Source of the DNA: Phialocephala subalpina
Taxonomy: Eukaryota; Ascomycota; Leotiomycetes; Helotiales; Mollisiaceae
Assembly (NCBI GenBank): GCA_900073065.1
Contig: FJOG01000007.1
Span: 2,046,865-2,110,864 of the forward strand
Reading direction: 5' to 3'
DNA length: 64,000 bases
Shown here: piece after piece, positions 24,204 through 36,300 of the stretch
How the letters are laid out: the number at the start of each line of letters is the position of its first letter
Numbering within the stretch: the first letter of the stretch is position 1
The notes under the pieces: generated by a model
Seen by the model: only the letters and a program-made list of their open reading frames with translations
Told to the model about the DNA's origin: nothing
The model's database searches: none
Position numbers and translations under genes: made by a program

Positions 24204-24703
24204 GCAGGCTCGACTTCCAGAAATAAACCTCCCACATTCTGCGACAGCGCCCTTTGTTTCTCGATACGCGAATATCTCGACGCCCTTCAAAAGACCCGGC
24301 CTTGCTGCCGCCGAACAGCCTCTCGACGGCAGCTCCTAGAGCTTCGAATACACCATGAAAGCCTCACCCATAATTGTCAACTGGCATGCTGAGAATGCTC
24401 CTATCTACTCCGCAGACTTCCAGCCGCATGGGAAAGGAAGACTGGCTACGGGAGCAGGCTCGACTTCCAGAAATAAACCTCCCACATTCTGCGACAGCGC
24501 CCTTTGTTTCTCGATACGCGAATATCTCGACGCCCTTCAAAAGACCCGGCCTTGCTGCCGCCGAACAGCCTCTCGACGGCAGCTCCTAGAGCTTCGAATA
24601 CACCATGAAAGCCTCACCCATAATTGTCAACTGGCATGCTGAGAATGCTCCTATCTACTCCGCAGACTTCCAGCCGCATGGGAAAGGAAGACTGGCTACG
24701 GGA
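24204..24703. repeat. Perfect 250-bp direct tandem duplication
   Basis: Bases 24204-24453 are repeated without visible difference at 24454-24703. Each copy holds the 5' untranslated region and the first 33 codons (from the ATG at 24355 or 24605) of the CAF-1 p60-like gene. The junction carries a short shared GCAGG. It is either a very recent duplication or an assembly artefact. Confidence 0.95.
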
Positions 24704-26720
24704 TGGCAATGTAATTACTTGGGTCCTCGATACGAAGAACGGAAAGCCTACATTTGGAGAGGATGGAATCGAGGATAAGGAGGCATGGAGAGCAAAGCAT
24801 ATGTGTCGGTCGTCAGGAGCTGAAATTTATGACCTGGCATGGTCTCCAGATGGTGTATACTTCATCACAGGCAGCATGGATAATATTGCGAGGATCTATA
24901 ATGCTCAGACTGGTATGCTCTATACTTTAGAGGATCGGGGGAATGCTAACATAGGCAGGGCAATTGATTCGACAAGTTGCAGAGCATCAACACTATGTTC
25001 AAGGTGTGGCATGGGATCCTTTGAACGAGTACATCGCAACCCAATCCTCCGATCGTTCCGTACACATCTATACCTTGAAGACGAAGGAAGGCCAGTTCGT
25101 GTTGGACAACAGAGATGAACTGCAGAAGATTGGGCATAACTTGAAGATGGATCTCCCAGGACGCCGAATCTCCTCGAATAGCCCTGCCCCTCCAGATATA
25201 GGATTACGGGCACAACAACAAGCTACAGAACCAACCTCGGGCTCAGTTGCCATCGGATCTCCAATACCATCATGCCCAGGCACGCCGACATCTTTGGCAC
25301 TTCCAATGAACCCTCCAAGCACCATTAGCCATAGCCGCAGATCCTCGTTCGGAGCAGCATCTCCAGCTATGTCTATGCGAAGATCAGTCTCACCAGCACC
25401 ATCTCTCCCTCTTCCAGCTGTTATGCCTATGGAAGCATCGCCGAAGCCCTACACAATTGGTCTGGGGGTCAAAAATGCTGCTATCTACGCTAATGATACC
25501 CTTAAATCATTCTTCCGCCGCTTGACCTTCACACCAGATGGCAGTCTCCTATTCACACCTGCTGGACAATACCAAACGCAACAGAAAGGCTTGGGGGAAT
25601 CTGCGAAGACAATGTATGAGGTGATCAACACTGTCTACATCTATACTCGTGGTGGAATCAACAAGCCTCCGATCGCCCATCTGCCAGGACACAAGAAGCC
25701 ATCAGTGGTCGTCAAGTGCTCTCCAGTCTACTATACACCTCGCAGAACTTCTCCTCCTACGAAGTACATTACGATCGATACATCTTCTGCAGAGGATGCT
25801 TTGGCCGCCCTCCCAGAGCCTGCTGTTCCAAAGTCTCCACATTCATTCATGGAACCACCTCCTCCGATGCCACAAACCACCGATCCTTCTGGTCCAACAT
25901 CCTCGCCAAAGAAGCCATTGGAGGTGGAAACGAACGCATCGAGTCAGGGACCTACTATGGCTTTCTCCCTACCATATCGTATGGTGTATGCTGTTGCAAC
26001 TGAGGATTCCGTGTTGATGTATGATACCCAGCAGCAGACTCCTCTTTGTGTGGTCAGCAATCTTCACTGTGCAACATTCACGGATCTTACTTGGTACGTA
26101 TTTTCCGGTCGGCCATTTACCCTGCTAACGATTCCAGGTCCAATGATGGTCTCACTCTTCTCATGACCTCTTCCGACGGCTTCTGCTCTACCTTGACGTT
26201 TGCTAAAGGAGAGCTTGGTGATCTCTACACTGGCGAAGTCCCCACTGCGAAGCACCCAATGATCAGCAATACCGCTGCATCTTCGTCACAAAACACACCT
26301 ATGGCTACTCCTACTTCCATCGCCCCGCCTTCGCCTTTCCCGAACCACCACCGCACTTCATCGACTGGCATCGCCGCTCCATCTCCACCCCCTGGTATCA
26401 ATCGACCTTCTTCCCCAACCCGTTCAAACTCGACCTCTTCGATCGCCACACAATCCTCATATGCTACTCCAGCAGCCGGCACAATTATCAGCAATCCTAC
26501 ATTGGTTGGAGGAAGTATGCCAAGTATTGCTGCTGGAAACAGTTTCCTGACCGGGATGCCAATAACAACCCCTCCTCAAACACCTCGAAGCACAACCAGC
26601 AGCGTCAGTGGTATCAAGCGTGATGCAAGCGAGAGTGAGAAGGAGGACGGAGCTCTTGGTGGCGAGAAGAAGCGGAGACGAATCGCACCAACACCTGTCA
26701 ACGAGCAGAATGGCTCATAA
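24605..26720 (+). CDS. CAC2: CAF-1 subunit p60/Cac2-like WD40 protein, 5' end rearranged
   Basis: The product resembles the WD40 subunit of chromatin assembly factor 1, which deposits H3-H4 behind replication forks. Exons: 24605-24703 (MKASPIIVNWHAENAPIYSA), then 24702-24912, 24959-26093 and 26138-26720. Family hallmarks are KHMCRSSGAEIYDLAWSPDG, ITGSMDNIARIYNAQTG, EHQHYVQGVAWDPLNEYIAT and SSDRSVHIYTLKTK, later blades with a Ser/Pro-rich insert, and a basic C-terminal tail (KKRRRIAPTP). Introns are 46 and 44 bp. The first 33 codons and the next exon are in different frames at 24702. Family proteins have roughly 50 further residues there, between LATAG and the next DDGNV, so a blade segment appears deleted. 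The upstream duplicate ATG (24355) opens a 95-codon frame ending at 24642 that overlaps the second ATG. As read, the gene may be non-functional; an assembly error is equally likely, because this gene is rarely lost. Confidence 0.75.
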
Positions 26721-28331
26721 TATTTCCTTTGTCTTGGGTTTTGGTGTTATGGGAGGATAAAATTGGCATTAGCGAAGTGGTGTTCTGGTGGGTTTCTGCC
26801 TTGTATCATTGGCTTGATTGCCTTGGAACAGAACTTTGGGTTCTGGATACAGATGTGATCGCATTGCGTTCGCAGAAGCAGATGTAACAAGACATATAGG
26901 AGCTGGGACATGGTGTATTTAACAATCGACGATGCCTATGGCTAGATTGTGGACTTGGCGGTAGTATACTCTTCAGAAATATGATGATGTTCCCGTCCTA
27001 TTATCACGCTGCGAGCTTGACAAGATCGAGAGAGCTTGTATCTTCTTCCTAGTTCTTTCTCTGGTGCCTGTATTTCATCAAAGTAGTTGCCGGCAAGTGC
27101 TAGGATCGCTGACAAAACGCATCGTTGTCCACTTGAAACTTTCCAGGTTGAGGTCGTCATGATGTCTATCTCATCTGAAAGGTTCCGCATCGAATCCTGG
27201 TGACGGCCAGTCCGAGGTGAATACAAGTGCTGGGTGCGATCACTTGTTTCCCTATCTGATCAGGATCGCTGGACCATCTGTGGACTTCTGTTCGGATGCA
27301 TTTGAATTCAACGCCATCGTTCCGTCCATGGTCCAAGCATCGCGTGCAACTTTTAGGAGTCATTTCGTTCTCATCCCGTGCACAATCGCGACTGAAGCAG
27401 CTATCGCTCATGTTCGAAATCACTAGATTCGAGAACATAGACAGACTCGGAAACGGCCAGAATCCGATGACAGAAGCAGTCTGTGACTTAGGTTTTTTGA
27501 CCTCGACATCCGTTGTTTCGCTTTCGCTCCTTGATCAAATATTTGGCTTGGACTTTCTTTGTCGTCTGCGTTCCTTTTCTTTATTATTATGTTTGTCGCG
27601 TTTGAGATAGGGTGAAGCGTTTCTTCTTTGATTTTGAATATTTGACTCACTTTGACGGTTTCGTATTCCCCTTCAATAAAGATCGTTCGGGCGAAGGTTT
27701 TGTTCTCAAAGATTTCACTCTGTAATATGAAGTTCTTCGGTAGTATAGACAAATACATACTTAGAATGGAATATCTCCTGCTTCTATTCATTTCATCATA
27801 CTTCTTTACCCTACATTCACAAGAAAAGAAACACTATACCAGTACAATGGGAACCTGTACTTTTTACGGTTCTAATAACATATCTCCACTTTATGAGGAT
27901 ACAAATGCCATTGAGATGCGTTGTAGAGGAAAGGATTGTAACAAGCGGCTTCCAATGAGAGAGGTTGGTGACCATTTTAACCACGGTATTAGCTTCCTGC
28001 GCTTGTAACTGACATTTGATTAGCGATGGGATGACTTACCTCCACCAATAATCCCTTCACCAACAACCCCTCTGCCAATGAACTAACTCATTACTCGCGA
28101 GTCCTCTACATAATCCTCTACTACCCAACACTCGACCCCTAGCTCTTTCAATAGGACACCTCTACCAACAAGGTTGAAAGTATACAAGAGATTGTTTTGA
28201 GATAGGTTGGATAGAAATTATATAAGGTTAAACATAAGAGCGCTCTATAAAAATAACCAAGGGATTACATTACGAAATCTCAAAGAATTATAACAACGTG
28301 CCTAACTTTCCATTTCTCTACTTTATATCCT
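26721..28331. other. Intergenic, small unsupported frames
   Basis: About 1.6 kb. Frames of 90-122 codons occur on both strands (for example 27423-27791 on minus, 27652-28008 on plus). A short Cys-containing frame around 27847-28008 (+) reads MGTCTFYGSNN then RCRGKDCNKRLPMREVGDH. This could be a zinc-binding scrap, but it is too short and isolated to call. Composition becomes AT-richer toward 28200. Confidence 0.35.
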
Positions 28332-29547
28332 TTAAACTTCAGTTGGTAAATTGTCGCAAACAATGATATGTTTAACGGCTTCCTCCGAATAGCGCTTCCT
28401 AACCGATTCCTTTATATAATCCAACTCTAATGGAAAGCCAACTCGAACGCATGCATTGGATAGCATCCACTGCCAATCATTACCCTCTCGAACCGGCGGA
28501 TTAGTTTCTACCCTGAGGCCTTGCCCTAAACGAGGACAAGTGGCAATCCTCCATTTGGGGAGGTATCCGATTCCCTCCCAATCGATAATGCCTGTTACTA
28601 TTGGTTGATCATCAATGTTAGATGGAATAGTTACCAAGAAATTTGTTGGGTTACAATCGCTATGTTGTAGAACAAGTGGCTGTCCAATATTTGGTGCAAT
28701 GATCTTTATTCCATAAGAATCGTTCTGTCTCTTGATGTATGCCTCATAATCATCTCGCGAAACCCGTGGTTCTACTCGAGGTTTCCAAAAAGGAAGTGGT
28801 TCTCGTACTCGCAATGACCACGCTCCCACTAGTCCAGTGCCTTGAACAGTTTCGACGTAATCTGATGTCATTTCAGATAGTGCTTTCAAATGCTTGGCGA
28901 CTTGGTCTGCAACTGAAAGCTTTTGGTGCATTGTAAGACTAGGCCAAGCCTCTTGATATGTTTTCCCAAGGACCCGCTCTGAAATCATAATTGTTCGGTT
29001 CCACATTGGATCGATCCAATCGTAAAGGACTTTTTCTGTGGGTATTGACGGGACCTTGTTATTAATCCAGCGAATAGTTGTAGCCTCTGTCGTAAGCCCT
29101 TCAACCCACGATTTAGCTTTGCAAAAGACATTTGGACTAAGATTCCAAATCCCACGAGAAGCGCCATAATATTTCGGGTGTCTTGATGTTATAAAGTCGC
29201 CTTCAGGATCTCTATTTGTCTTTGGCGTAAGGCGTTTCCGTAAGCAATAAACTATGCCCGTATCTTTCCAGCTGCAAACAATATCAGGAGTTATGTTTGT
29301 TTCATCTAGTAGTATTTCGCAAATCATTAAAGATCCAATGCTCCAGCAACCTGGCTTTGTAAGGCCAACTGTTTCATCGATCGAGGGTTGTAATGGCACA
29401 TTGGAAAGGTCCCAATCCATCTGCGGAATATAAATCAAGGGATCCAACTTAGGATCGAAACTCTCGATTGTTTGAGGGTCAATTCTATACCTGATTAGTT
29501 GAGTTGAAGTATAGTTAAGTCTAGACTTACTTATTCTCTGTATCCAT
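28332..29547 (-). CDS. Aminoglycoside-phosphotransferase-fold protein (APH/ChoK-like)
   Basis: Predicted join: 29547-29531 and 29490-28332; 391 aa. A kinase-like phosphotransferase fold is indicated by the catalytic loop HSDCNPTNFLV (about residue 281) and the metal-binding GIIDWEGIGYLPKW downstream, the two signatures of fungal APH-family proteins. The N-terminal part (SWVEGLTTEATTIRWI, then KVLYDWIDPMWNRTIMISE) fits the ATP-binding lobe with a hinge-like IMISERVLG. Substrate is unknown; fungal members are many and mostly uncharacterised, and antibiotic resistance is not implied. The 17-bp first exon (MDTENK) is supported by GTAAGT, a CTAAT branch point and exact phase over a 40-bp intron. 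Codon use is visibly AT-richer than in the transporter genes, and both flanks are AT-rich and gene-free, hinting at an accessory origin. Confidence 0.85.
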
Positions 29548-30280
29548 TTTGTGTGTAAAGGGGGGTGGGCTTTAGGAGTTAGGGTGGACTCTTATTATTG
29601 AATATAGGTTATTAGGCTTTAAATTTGTGGATTATAAATACCTTGATTGATTAAAGAGATCCTTTTATAACAATTTCGTTCTTCAATAATCCGTTTGCGT
29701 ACAATTTCGCATAGTTACACAAGAAAGAAACATAGTTTTATTTCCGCAAACGTTTCTAGGACTTAGAACAAGGAAACCAATTATTGAATTACTATTACTC
29801 AAACTTCTCATTATTTGTTCATGATCACTCACACTCGAAACGGAAGCATTTCCTGAACTATTGCTAGCATTTGCAATAAGCTATGCTATGGATGCAAGAG
29901 ATGATAGGTAAGAAGAACGCTAATGGAATCGATTGTACAAAATTGCAAAAGCGGACTGTTTGGTGCAAAGAGGTTGGCTTGCGGCGGTGTTTGACGAGAA
30001 CCTTATGACTAGGTATTTCATCCTCTATGACTCGGAGCTGCACCCTCACTTGCATTTGGAGTTCAAAATTATCTCGGACCAGGTGCAGTTGGTGATATCC
30101 AAGACAAGACCACGCTACATCTATAACTCTCCTTTGTTCCAGCTCACAGCCGGGGGCCAGGAGTCTCATCTTCACATCTCGCCCATTATACTACAACCGA
30201 AGGCACGAAGAAATGGTGTGCGGATGCGAGAAGCGAGAGCTCGAGGCTAGATCAAGCCATGAAAGACCTCCATACTCCCT
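29548..30280. other. Intergenic, AT-richer, no gene seen
   Basis: 5' flank of the phosphotransferase gene. Frames near 29864-30250 overlap on opposite strands with no motif. Confidence 0.35.
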
Positions 30281-31880
30281 ATGACAGTCTCTGGAAAGAC
30301 GGCGAAGAGAGTCTTCGAAGGGGAATGAGGTTAAGGAGAGGGTTACTTCTGAGAAGAGAGTAGAGAGGTTGGAAATGGCATATCAATCATCCGTTTCTAA
30401 TCTTGATGGGAAATTAGAAAGTGTGATCAAGAAGTTATTGGATATCTATGAACTCGCCAAAGTACAGAGTTGTCTTCCCATCACCTCCTCATCAGTACCC
30501 GAAGCAGAACGTGTAACGACCGCCCTTGTCTCCCCCGTCCAAGATCTGATACCCCAACGCTTCTTACTGCATTGAGAACTAATAAACCAGACTTTGCGAC
30601 TGATGGTAGTGAGGATATCGACGTAATCTCCAGTCTAGTGGAGGAGCATGGCGCAATATTTAAGCGCAGACAGGTCATTGAAGCAAGATCCTTTCCGGAA
30701 CGCGATTTCCAGGCCTATGCAACTTATATCACCAAGCAAGACGTCTCCAATGGAAACTCCAAACCCAGCCACTCACCAGCAAAACGTCGTTGCTTCTCCA
30801 GAGATCCTGGCGGCCGATGCAGCGGGTTCAAGTAAGAGCAGCGAGCATGGAGGTGAGGAAGGTGAGATGGGGAGAGATGAGAAAGGTGAGGATGTGCAAG
30901 CCCTCCGAACCGAGCTCGAGAGAACCGCGCTAGAGAGAGATAATCTTCTCTTGGAGCTGAAGACCGCGAATGACACCATCTCCTGGCTTGACCTTGATAG
31001 GAAATACTACATTAGGAAGCTCCTCTCAAATGCCATCAATTTGAGACAAGAGGATGCTCAAGTGATTCGAGGATACGCCCTATCATCTAAAAGCAATTCC
31101 CTCCTCATCCCCTTACATTTGTACCGACATTCCGAATGAAAAATGTGGTTGGTCTTTGCGGATGATCTCGCCCGATGAGATAATCTTATTGTACCAATTC
31201 CTTTATTCTGTTGCAATCCATTTCTGTCCAATTGGACTGGGTCGTTCGTCCCCATTCATGATCATGGCAAGCCTGATTCAAAGATCCACCGACATAATTC
31301 AAGGTCAATTTTGGAGACATTCTGTTCATTATATCATAGAGAAGAAGGCACTTAGCCTCCCGTACACCGACTGGGACTTCCTCGACAGACTCGCCTTCGC
31401 ATAGATGATGTCGCTTGGAGATTCAATGTATGCTCTCGATAGTCTAATCGACGACGATGGTCAGCTACAACGATTCGAGAACTTCATCGACCGCTTGATG
31501 CCTTTGAAGCCTGCGGAGTCTGTCTCGTTGCTGAACAATAGCGTCACAGCGGAGTTTATGGCCCGAGAGAAACCCCGCCAAGTACTTTTTCTAAAAGACA
31601 CATCGAGCGATACGCTGGTAATCCTGTGCACGGGAAGAGTTGCCGGACTCGTAACAACACTGAGTATGTCTTCACTCGTTGTGATAGCAAGGTTTTTCTT
31701 ACCGTGTCTCGTTTGGAGCTCAAGATTGTCTCCGCTGCCGTTGAGTGTGCCGTGTTGAGAGCCCGACTGAAACACTTCGAAGACTCGCCGTGGTCTGACT
31801 TCGTGAGAAGGAGCTCTTTATCAACGAATATTGTGGACCTGGCATCGAGAAAGCATAAGCATCTGCGGAGATCATGAGGA
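30281..31880 (+). pseudogene. Coiled-coil-type hypothetical gene, fragmented
   Basis: Several plus-strand pieces look coding but lie in different frames. About 30281-30575 is charged and helical (KRVERLEMAYQSSVSNLDGK). 30648-31139 has a polar linker then a coiled coil (VQALRTELERTALERDNLLL) and LDLDRKYYIRKLLSNAINL. 31280-31404 and 31405-31758 follow (MYALDSLIDDDGQLQRFENF). No single chain of good splice sites joins them, and stops separate them. This is either a multi-exon gene I could not resolve or a decayed one. No family is recognised and no function is proposed. Confidence 0.3.
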
Positions 31881-31899
31881 GCGGGGCTGACGACCTGAC

Positions 31900-33385
31900 C
31901 AGTCGATAGCAAAGTTGATCCGGAAACGTGGAAATTCGAGAATCCTTGTTACCACCCATTCACGGTCTGGAACACAGCCTACTACCCGTGTCCCTCCTCC
32001 ATCTGGTAACGAAAGTGAAGCTAACGTTTTGTTTGCCTCTTCCAAGATAAAGATCGAGCTACCGCATCGTCTTCGATTTACTAACTGAGCTTTTTCAATC
32101 CTCCCAATCTTGCTTCTTTTACGTCCGTATTTAATCAATTGCACTTTCATCTCTTGGCTTCTATCTGAACTCCTTCACGCCTCTTCATCACGCTGATTGC
32201 CAAATGCCACCTCGATTGCCAACACCTCACAACCCGTTCCGAAATGAGGACACTACATCAACGACACGCTGATCTTCCAAATCTATTAACTTTCCGATGG
32301 AATAAAGAAGATCGCGGCTGCGTTTGATCGAATTAGTCAATTGTCGAATGGCCTCTAATATAACCCCCGAAATTACCTAATACAAAGAAGGGTTTTTAGA
32401 AACTCGTGTGACCCAGCCATATTAATATTTATAAGATCCTATAAAAACACACGTTTTAAGTTACTATAGGCTGAAGGTAGTATTACTTAGAAAAAAGGCT
32501 CGTTATACCCAATTAGGCTTTCAAAATCTATTCACGATAAAAAATGTGCACGGCATGCAAAGGACACATCAAAATGATATCCCTATGATTCTTATATCAA
32601 GGTTCCTAAAAGATTTGGTAGAAGAAATGTGTGCCCAACCCCTTCCAAGATTATTCCTCTTTCCCTTGACGACAATTCTTAAGTCCAAGCCAACTCTAGA
32701 TTTCGCATGCTTATGAGCCACACGACTTGTCTACATCTAGCCTCGCCGCGAACATGCCGTTAAGGTCGGCCGCCTGTCCAGTTAGGCCCTCACGGACATC
32801 CTAAAAAGGCGCGTGGGCGATCCAAGTTCACGCCCATGACTCACCTGTTTTGGGAGCAGCCGATTATGGCTCCTTTTGGTTGGGAAGTTCCGGAATGATT
32901 GCAGGAGCTTGAGAGGACAGCGTTTCCATACAGTTTTACAGACTTTCCAGCGCTTTCGACGTAGAAGTCCACCTCTGATTCGATTACCGGGAGATATGTG
33001 CCATTTTGCAGAGGAAAGGAAAGGGAATGGAATAATGAAGTTGGGCAAGAAATGTATACTACGTATTTTACGAACCCTTCTGGAATCCTTATGCACATAT
33101 AGCGAAGATGGATACCAAAACCTTACTTTTTTGTCATTTTTTACTTCCGCTTAAGGACTAGTCTCATTATTGAAGGTGTCCAGCCAATCTTAGTGATCCT
33201 CGTAACCATGGTCCAATGATAGGCACCCACTCGCACTTTCTGACGGGGGATCATATATAAGAGCAAACCCTTGAAGTAGACTCCTGCTCATAGGATAATA
33301 ATTGACCCTACTTCGAGGATCAGGGACTGACAGGCAATGATTGTCGGTTATGAAGCAAGGTAAAGAAACAAGAAGTTTGTGACCT
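31900..33385. other. Intergenic, no gene seen
   Basis: About 1.5 kb. An AT-richer patch (about 32330-32560) and short frames on both strands (32782-33154) without motifs. This is the 3' flank of the NLR-like gene. Confidence 0.4.
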
Positions 33386-36300
33386 TCAGATTCTGGACTC
33401 TTGCAGGCGCTCCCGAATTCTCTTGGCCTCATGGACCTTGCCCCGCTGCTCTAAGTGCTTGGCGTACTCCTCATTCACTGACTTGGTCTCTTCACACTCC
33501 TTCCCAAAAGTATGTTCCATATTCCTCAGAACCTCATCATATATCTCCCCTGCGAGATCATTGGAGCTGACCTGGGAGCTGGCTTTGAAGAAAGAGTCCA
33601 AACTTGCCACTGCACCTCCTATCGTGAACCTCGGAGTTCGCGACCAAGCTGCCATTCGTTTTCGAGCCCTCAAGGTTTCAAGATCAAAAGAGCCATTTCG
33701 GAGACGCCAAAAATACCATTCCTCCTCACAGGTGGCGTTTTTCTTGAAGTTTGGGCCTTCCATGAAATCCTCCGGCAGCGCTTTGATGTTCGCCAATAAC
33801 TCATGGAAGATCGCCTCGCTCTCAGCCTTGTGTTGTTGTTCTAATACAAACCAGAGATTCGACTTGACTCGCAAAGTATGGTAATCGCTAGGTGCTAATA
33901 GTTGACGTATTGCCAGCGAATCACGAGAGACTTTCTCCCACTCTGCCCACTTTTTTTGCTCGCCCAAAGCTGCTTCAAGATTGTCCCTGGCAATGAGAGT
34001 AGTTTCGTGTTCCCTCCCAAACGTCTTCTCTCTGGTACTTAATGCTTGTCGAAAGTGTGACTCCGCCTCAAGAAATTTTCTTTGGCTGAACATCGCGAGA
34101 CCATATAGACGGACGCTAAGGACTGTCTCTTCATGTTCCAACCCCAGAACTCGGATCTCTCTCGGCATCAACCCTCGCAGGATTCCGGCAGCTTCAAAAC
34201 ACATTCCTTGGGCCAGTCTTACTCTAGCGAAGCAGTGTTCGGTTTGCAACGTTGCTGGGTGATCGTCTCCAAGTGCTTTCTTTCGCCCCTGAAGAACTGA
34301 CTGGAAATTCTTGGCCGCTTCTGTAAATTCTCTATGTTCTTCGCAGACGTGAGCGAGGAGGTTGATGAGAATCAAGGCGCTCACGACATCTTGCCGAACA
34401 AAGTCTGGTCTCTTCTCTAGCTCCTTGAGAATGAAAGATTGGGTCATGTAAAATTTCTTCTGATAGAAGAGCGACTCGGCCACCGAAACAACACACCAAA
34501 TCGTGGTGGGATGATTCTGCCCGAGGACCCTCTCACTCAACGCTAGCTGGTCTGCCTGCAGAGTTTCTGCCTCAGCGTGCTTCCCACTACGTCTCAACAC
34601 GTTGCACAGATTGCTGTGTATGACTATAGAGTTTGGGTGATCGGTCCCACACGAAGAAATGATTAGATTAGCCGAATCTCTCAACAGACGCTCTGCTTCT
34701 TCATAATTCGGGGGATCGAGGTTGATGAGCGCAAGGGCAAGATCGTTGGCCGTTGAAGTAGTCTGCAAATTCGTCAGTCCGAGATACTTTCCTGGATCAC
34801 AGCGAAGGGTTTGAAGTAACGGATCGGATAGCTACTGATGCCTAGCTTGTGAAAGAGTTCCTACCTTCGGGTGTTGGTCTCCAAGGACCATCCTGCGTTT
34901 TTGTAAACATTCCCTGAGAGGGTCCTCAGACTCATTGGGGTTTCCTTCTCGGTATAGTACCCAACCAAGCGTATGGAGACTTTCCATTCTGCTCCTTTTA
35001 GCACACTGCAATGGATAGGACAAGACCGCATGGCTAAGACTCACAATTTGAGATCTCCGTCAGTCAAGGCCGACCGCCTGCCTTTTAAACTTCGTCTTGC
35101 TAATCCCTCAGATTCTACCCATCTTTCTGGAAATAAGGTGTTCGCGAGAGTCGTTGCCAACTCATCCACAGTTTCCAAAGTTTCCAGATGATCTGGTCCA
35201 TGTAAAGTCTCCTCGGCTTTAAGAACTTCTCGAAATAACTTTATAGCTTCCTCAGGATGTCCTTGGCGCTCAACGATGATTGCAAACTTCCTTTTTGCCC
35301 TCAAAGCTTTTCCCGATTCTCCAGTCCCTGCTGTGTTCAATATCTTTAACGATTGTTCCAGATTCGCCCGTGCAAGATCATACTTCCCTTGCTCTTTGAA
35401 ATACCAAGCAAGATTGGTAAGAAGTTCCGAGCGATGGAGTCTCTGAGTATTGACTTGGCTTTCCGGGGTATGAGATAAAACGGATTCCACATGAGGCAGA
35501 TACTGGGCACAGGTTTCCCATGTCTCAAATTCACCATCTGGGAATCTGGATGACAGAAAGCCCAATGCTTGACTTTCAATGAACAGTCTGTCCCCATGAT
35601 CGTCCAACCATGCTCGAGTGACGATTTGCACAAGCCGGTGCATACTGTAGTTGATTCCTGAGTCGTCGACGGAAACAAAGGAGTAAGCAACCAAAGTTCC
35701 TACAGCCTCCTCAAAATCGACTATGTTTTCATTTTCGGCCACTATCAGGGACGAGGGAATACTTTGACGGCCCATTAAGCTCATCATAAATAGCAGATTG
35801 GCTGCACGAGGGTTTTCGGACTTGATCTGCTGAAATGACATCAACCACGTTGTCGCAACGGACTCTAAAGATCTTGCTTCTCTTCCAGTATCGACGAACT
35901 TGTGCTCTAGAAGTTTTACTCTCGATTTCTCGCTGTCTTGATATAGGACGAGATACTGGGATACGGTTTTGTTTCTTTTGGCCATATACGACGCTGCTTG
36001 GGTGATAGCCAAGGGTAGGTGATCCAACTCGGCAAGGACCATATCCTTTTCTTCGTCTGTGCTTGTTCTTTTCGTGCGGTCTCCAAGCAGCTTTCGTGCT
36101 TCTTCGGGGCTCAATGGTTCGACAGTGATCGGATCACTGACAAGATCAATGGAGACATCTCTGTTCCTTGAGGTGAAGAGAATGGATCCGTCGGCAACTT
36201 TTGGCCTATAATTTTATTGGTGAATCAGTTTCGCAGCTGATTGTGAGTTGAAGTCGAAAATTGAAATCCTTGTAATTTTTATTCGAATATAAAGTTGAGA

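Noticed and set aside
5602..26720. A biosynthetic gene cluster (epoxide hydrolase, SDR, ABC and MFS transporters)
   Set aside because: No backbone synthase or pathway regulator is present, the SDR is broken, and a chromatin-assembly gene sits among them. Proximity alone does not support a pathway.
28332..29547. Antibiotic-resistance gene
   Set aside because: The fold is that of aminoglycoside phosphotransferases, but fungal members are a large, mostly uncharacterised family. Nothing indicates a drug substrate.
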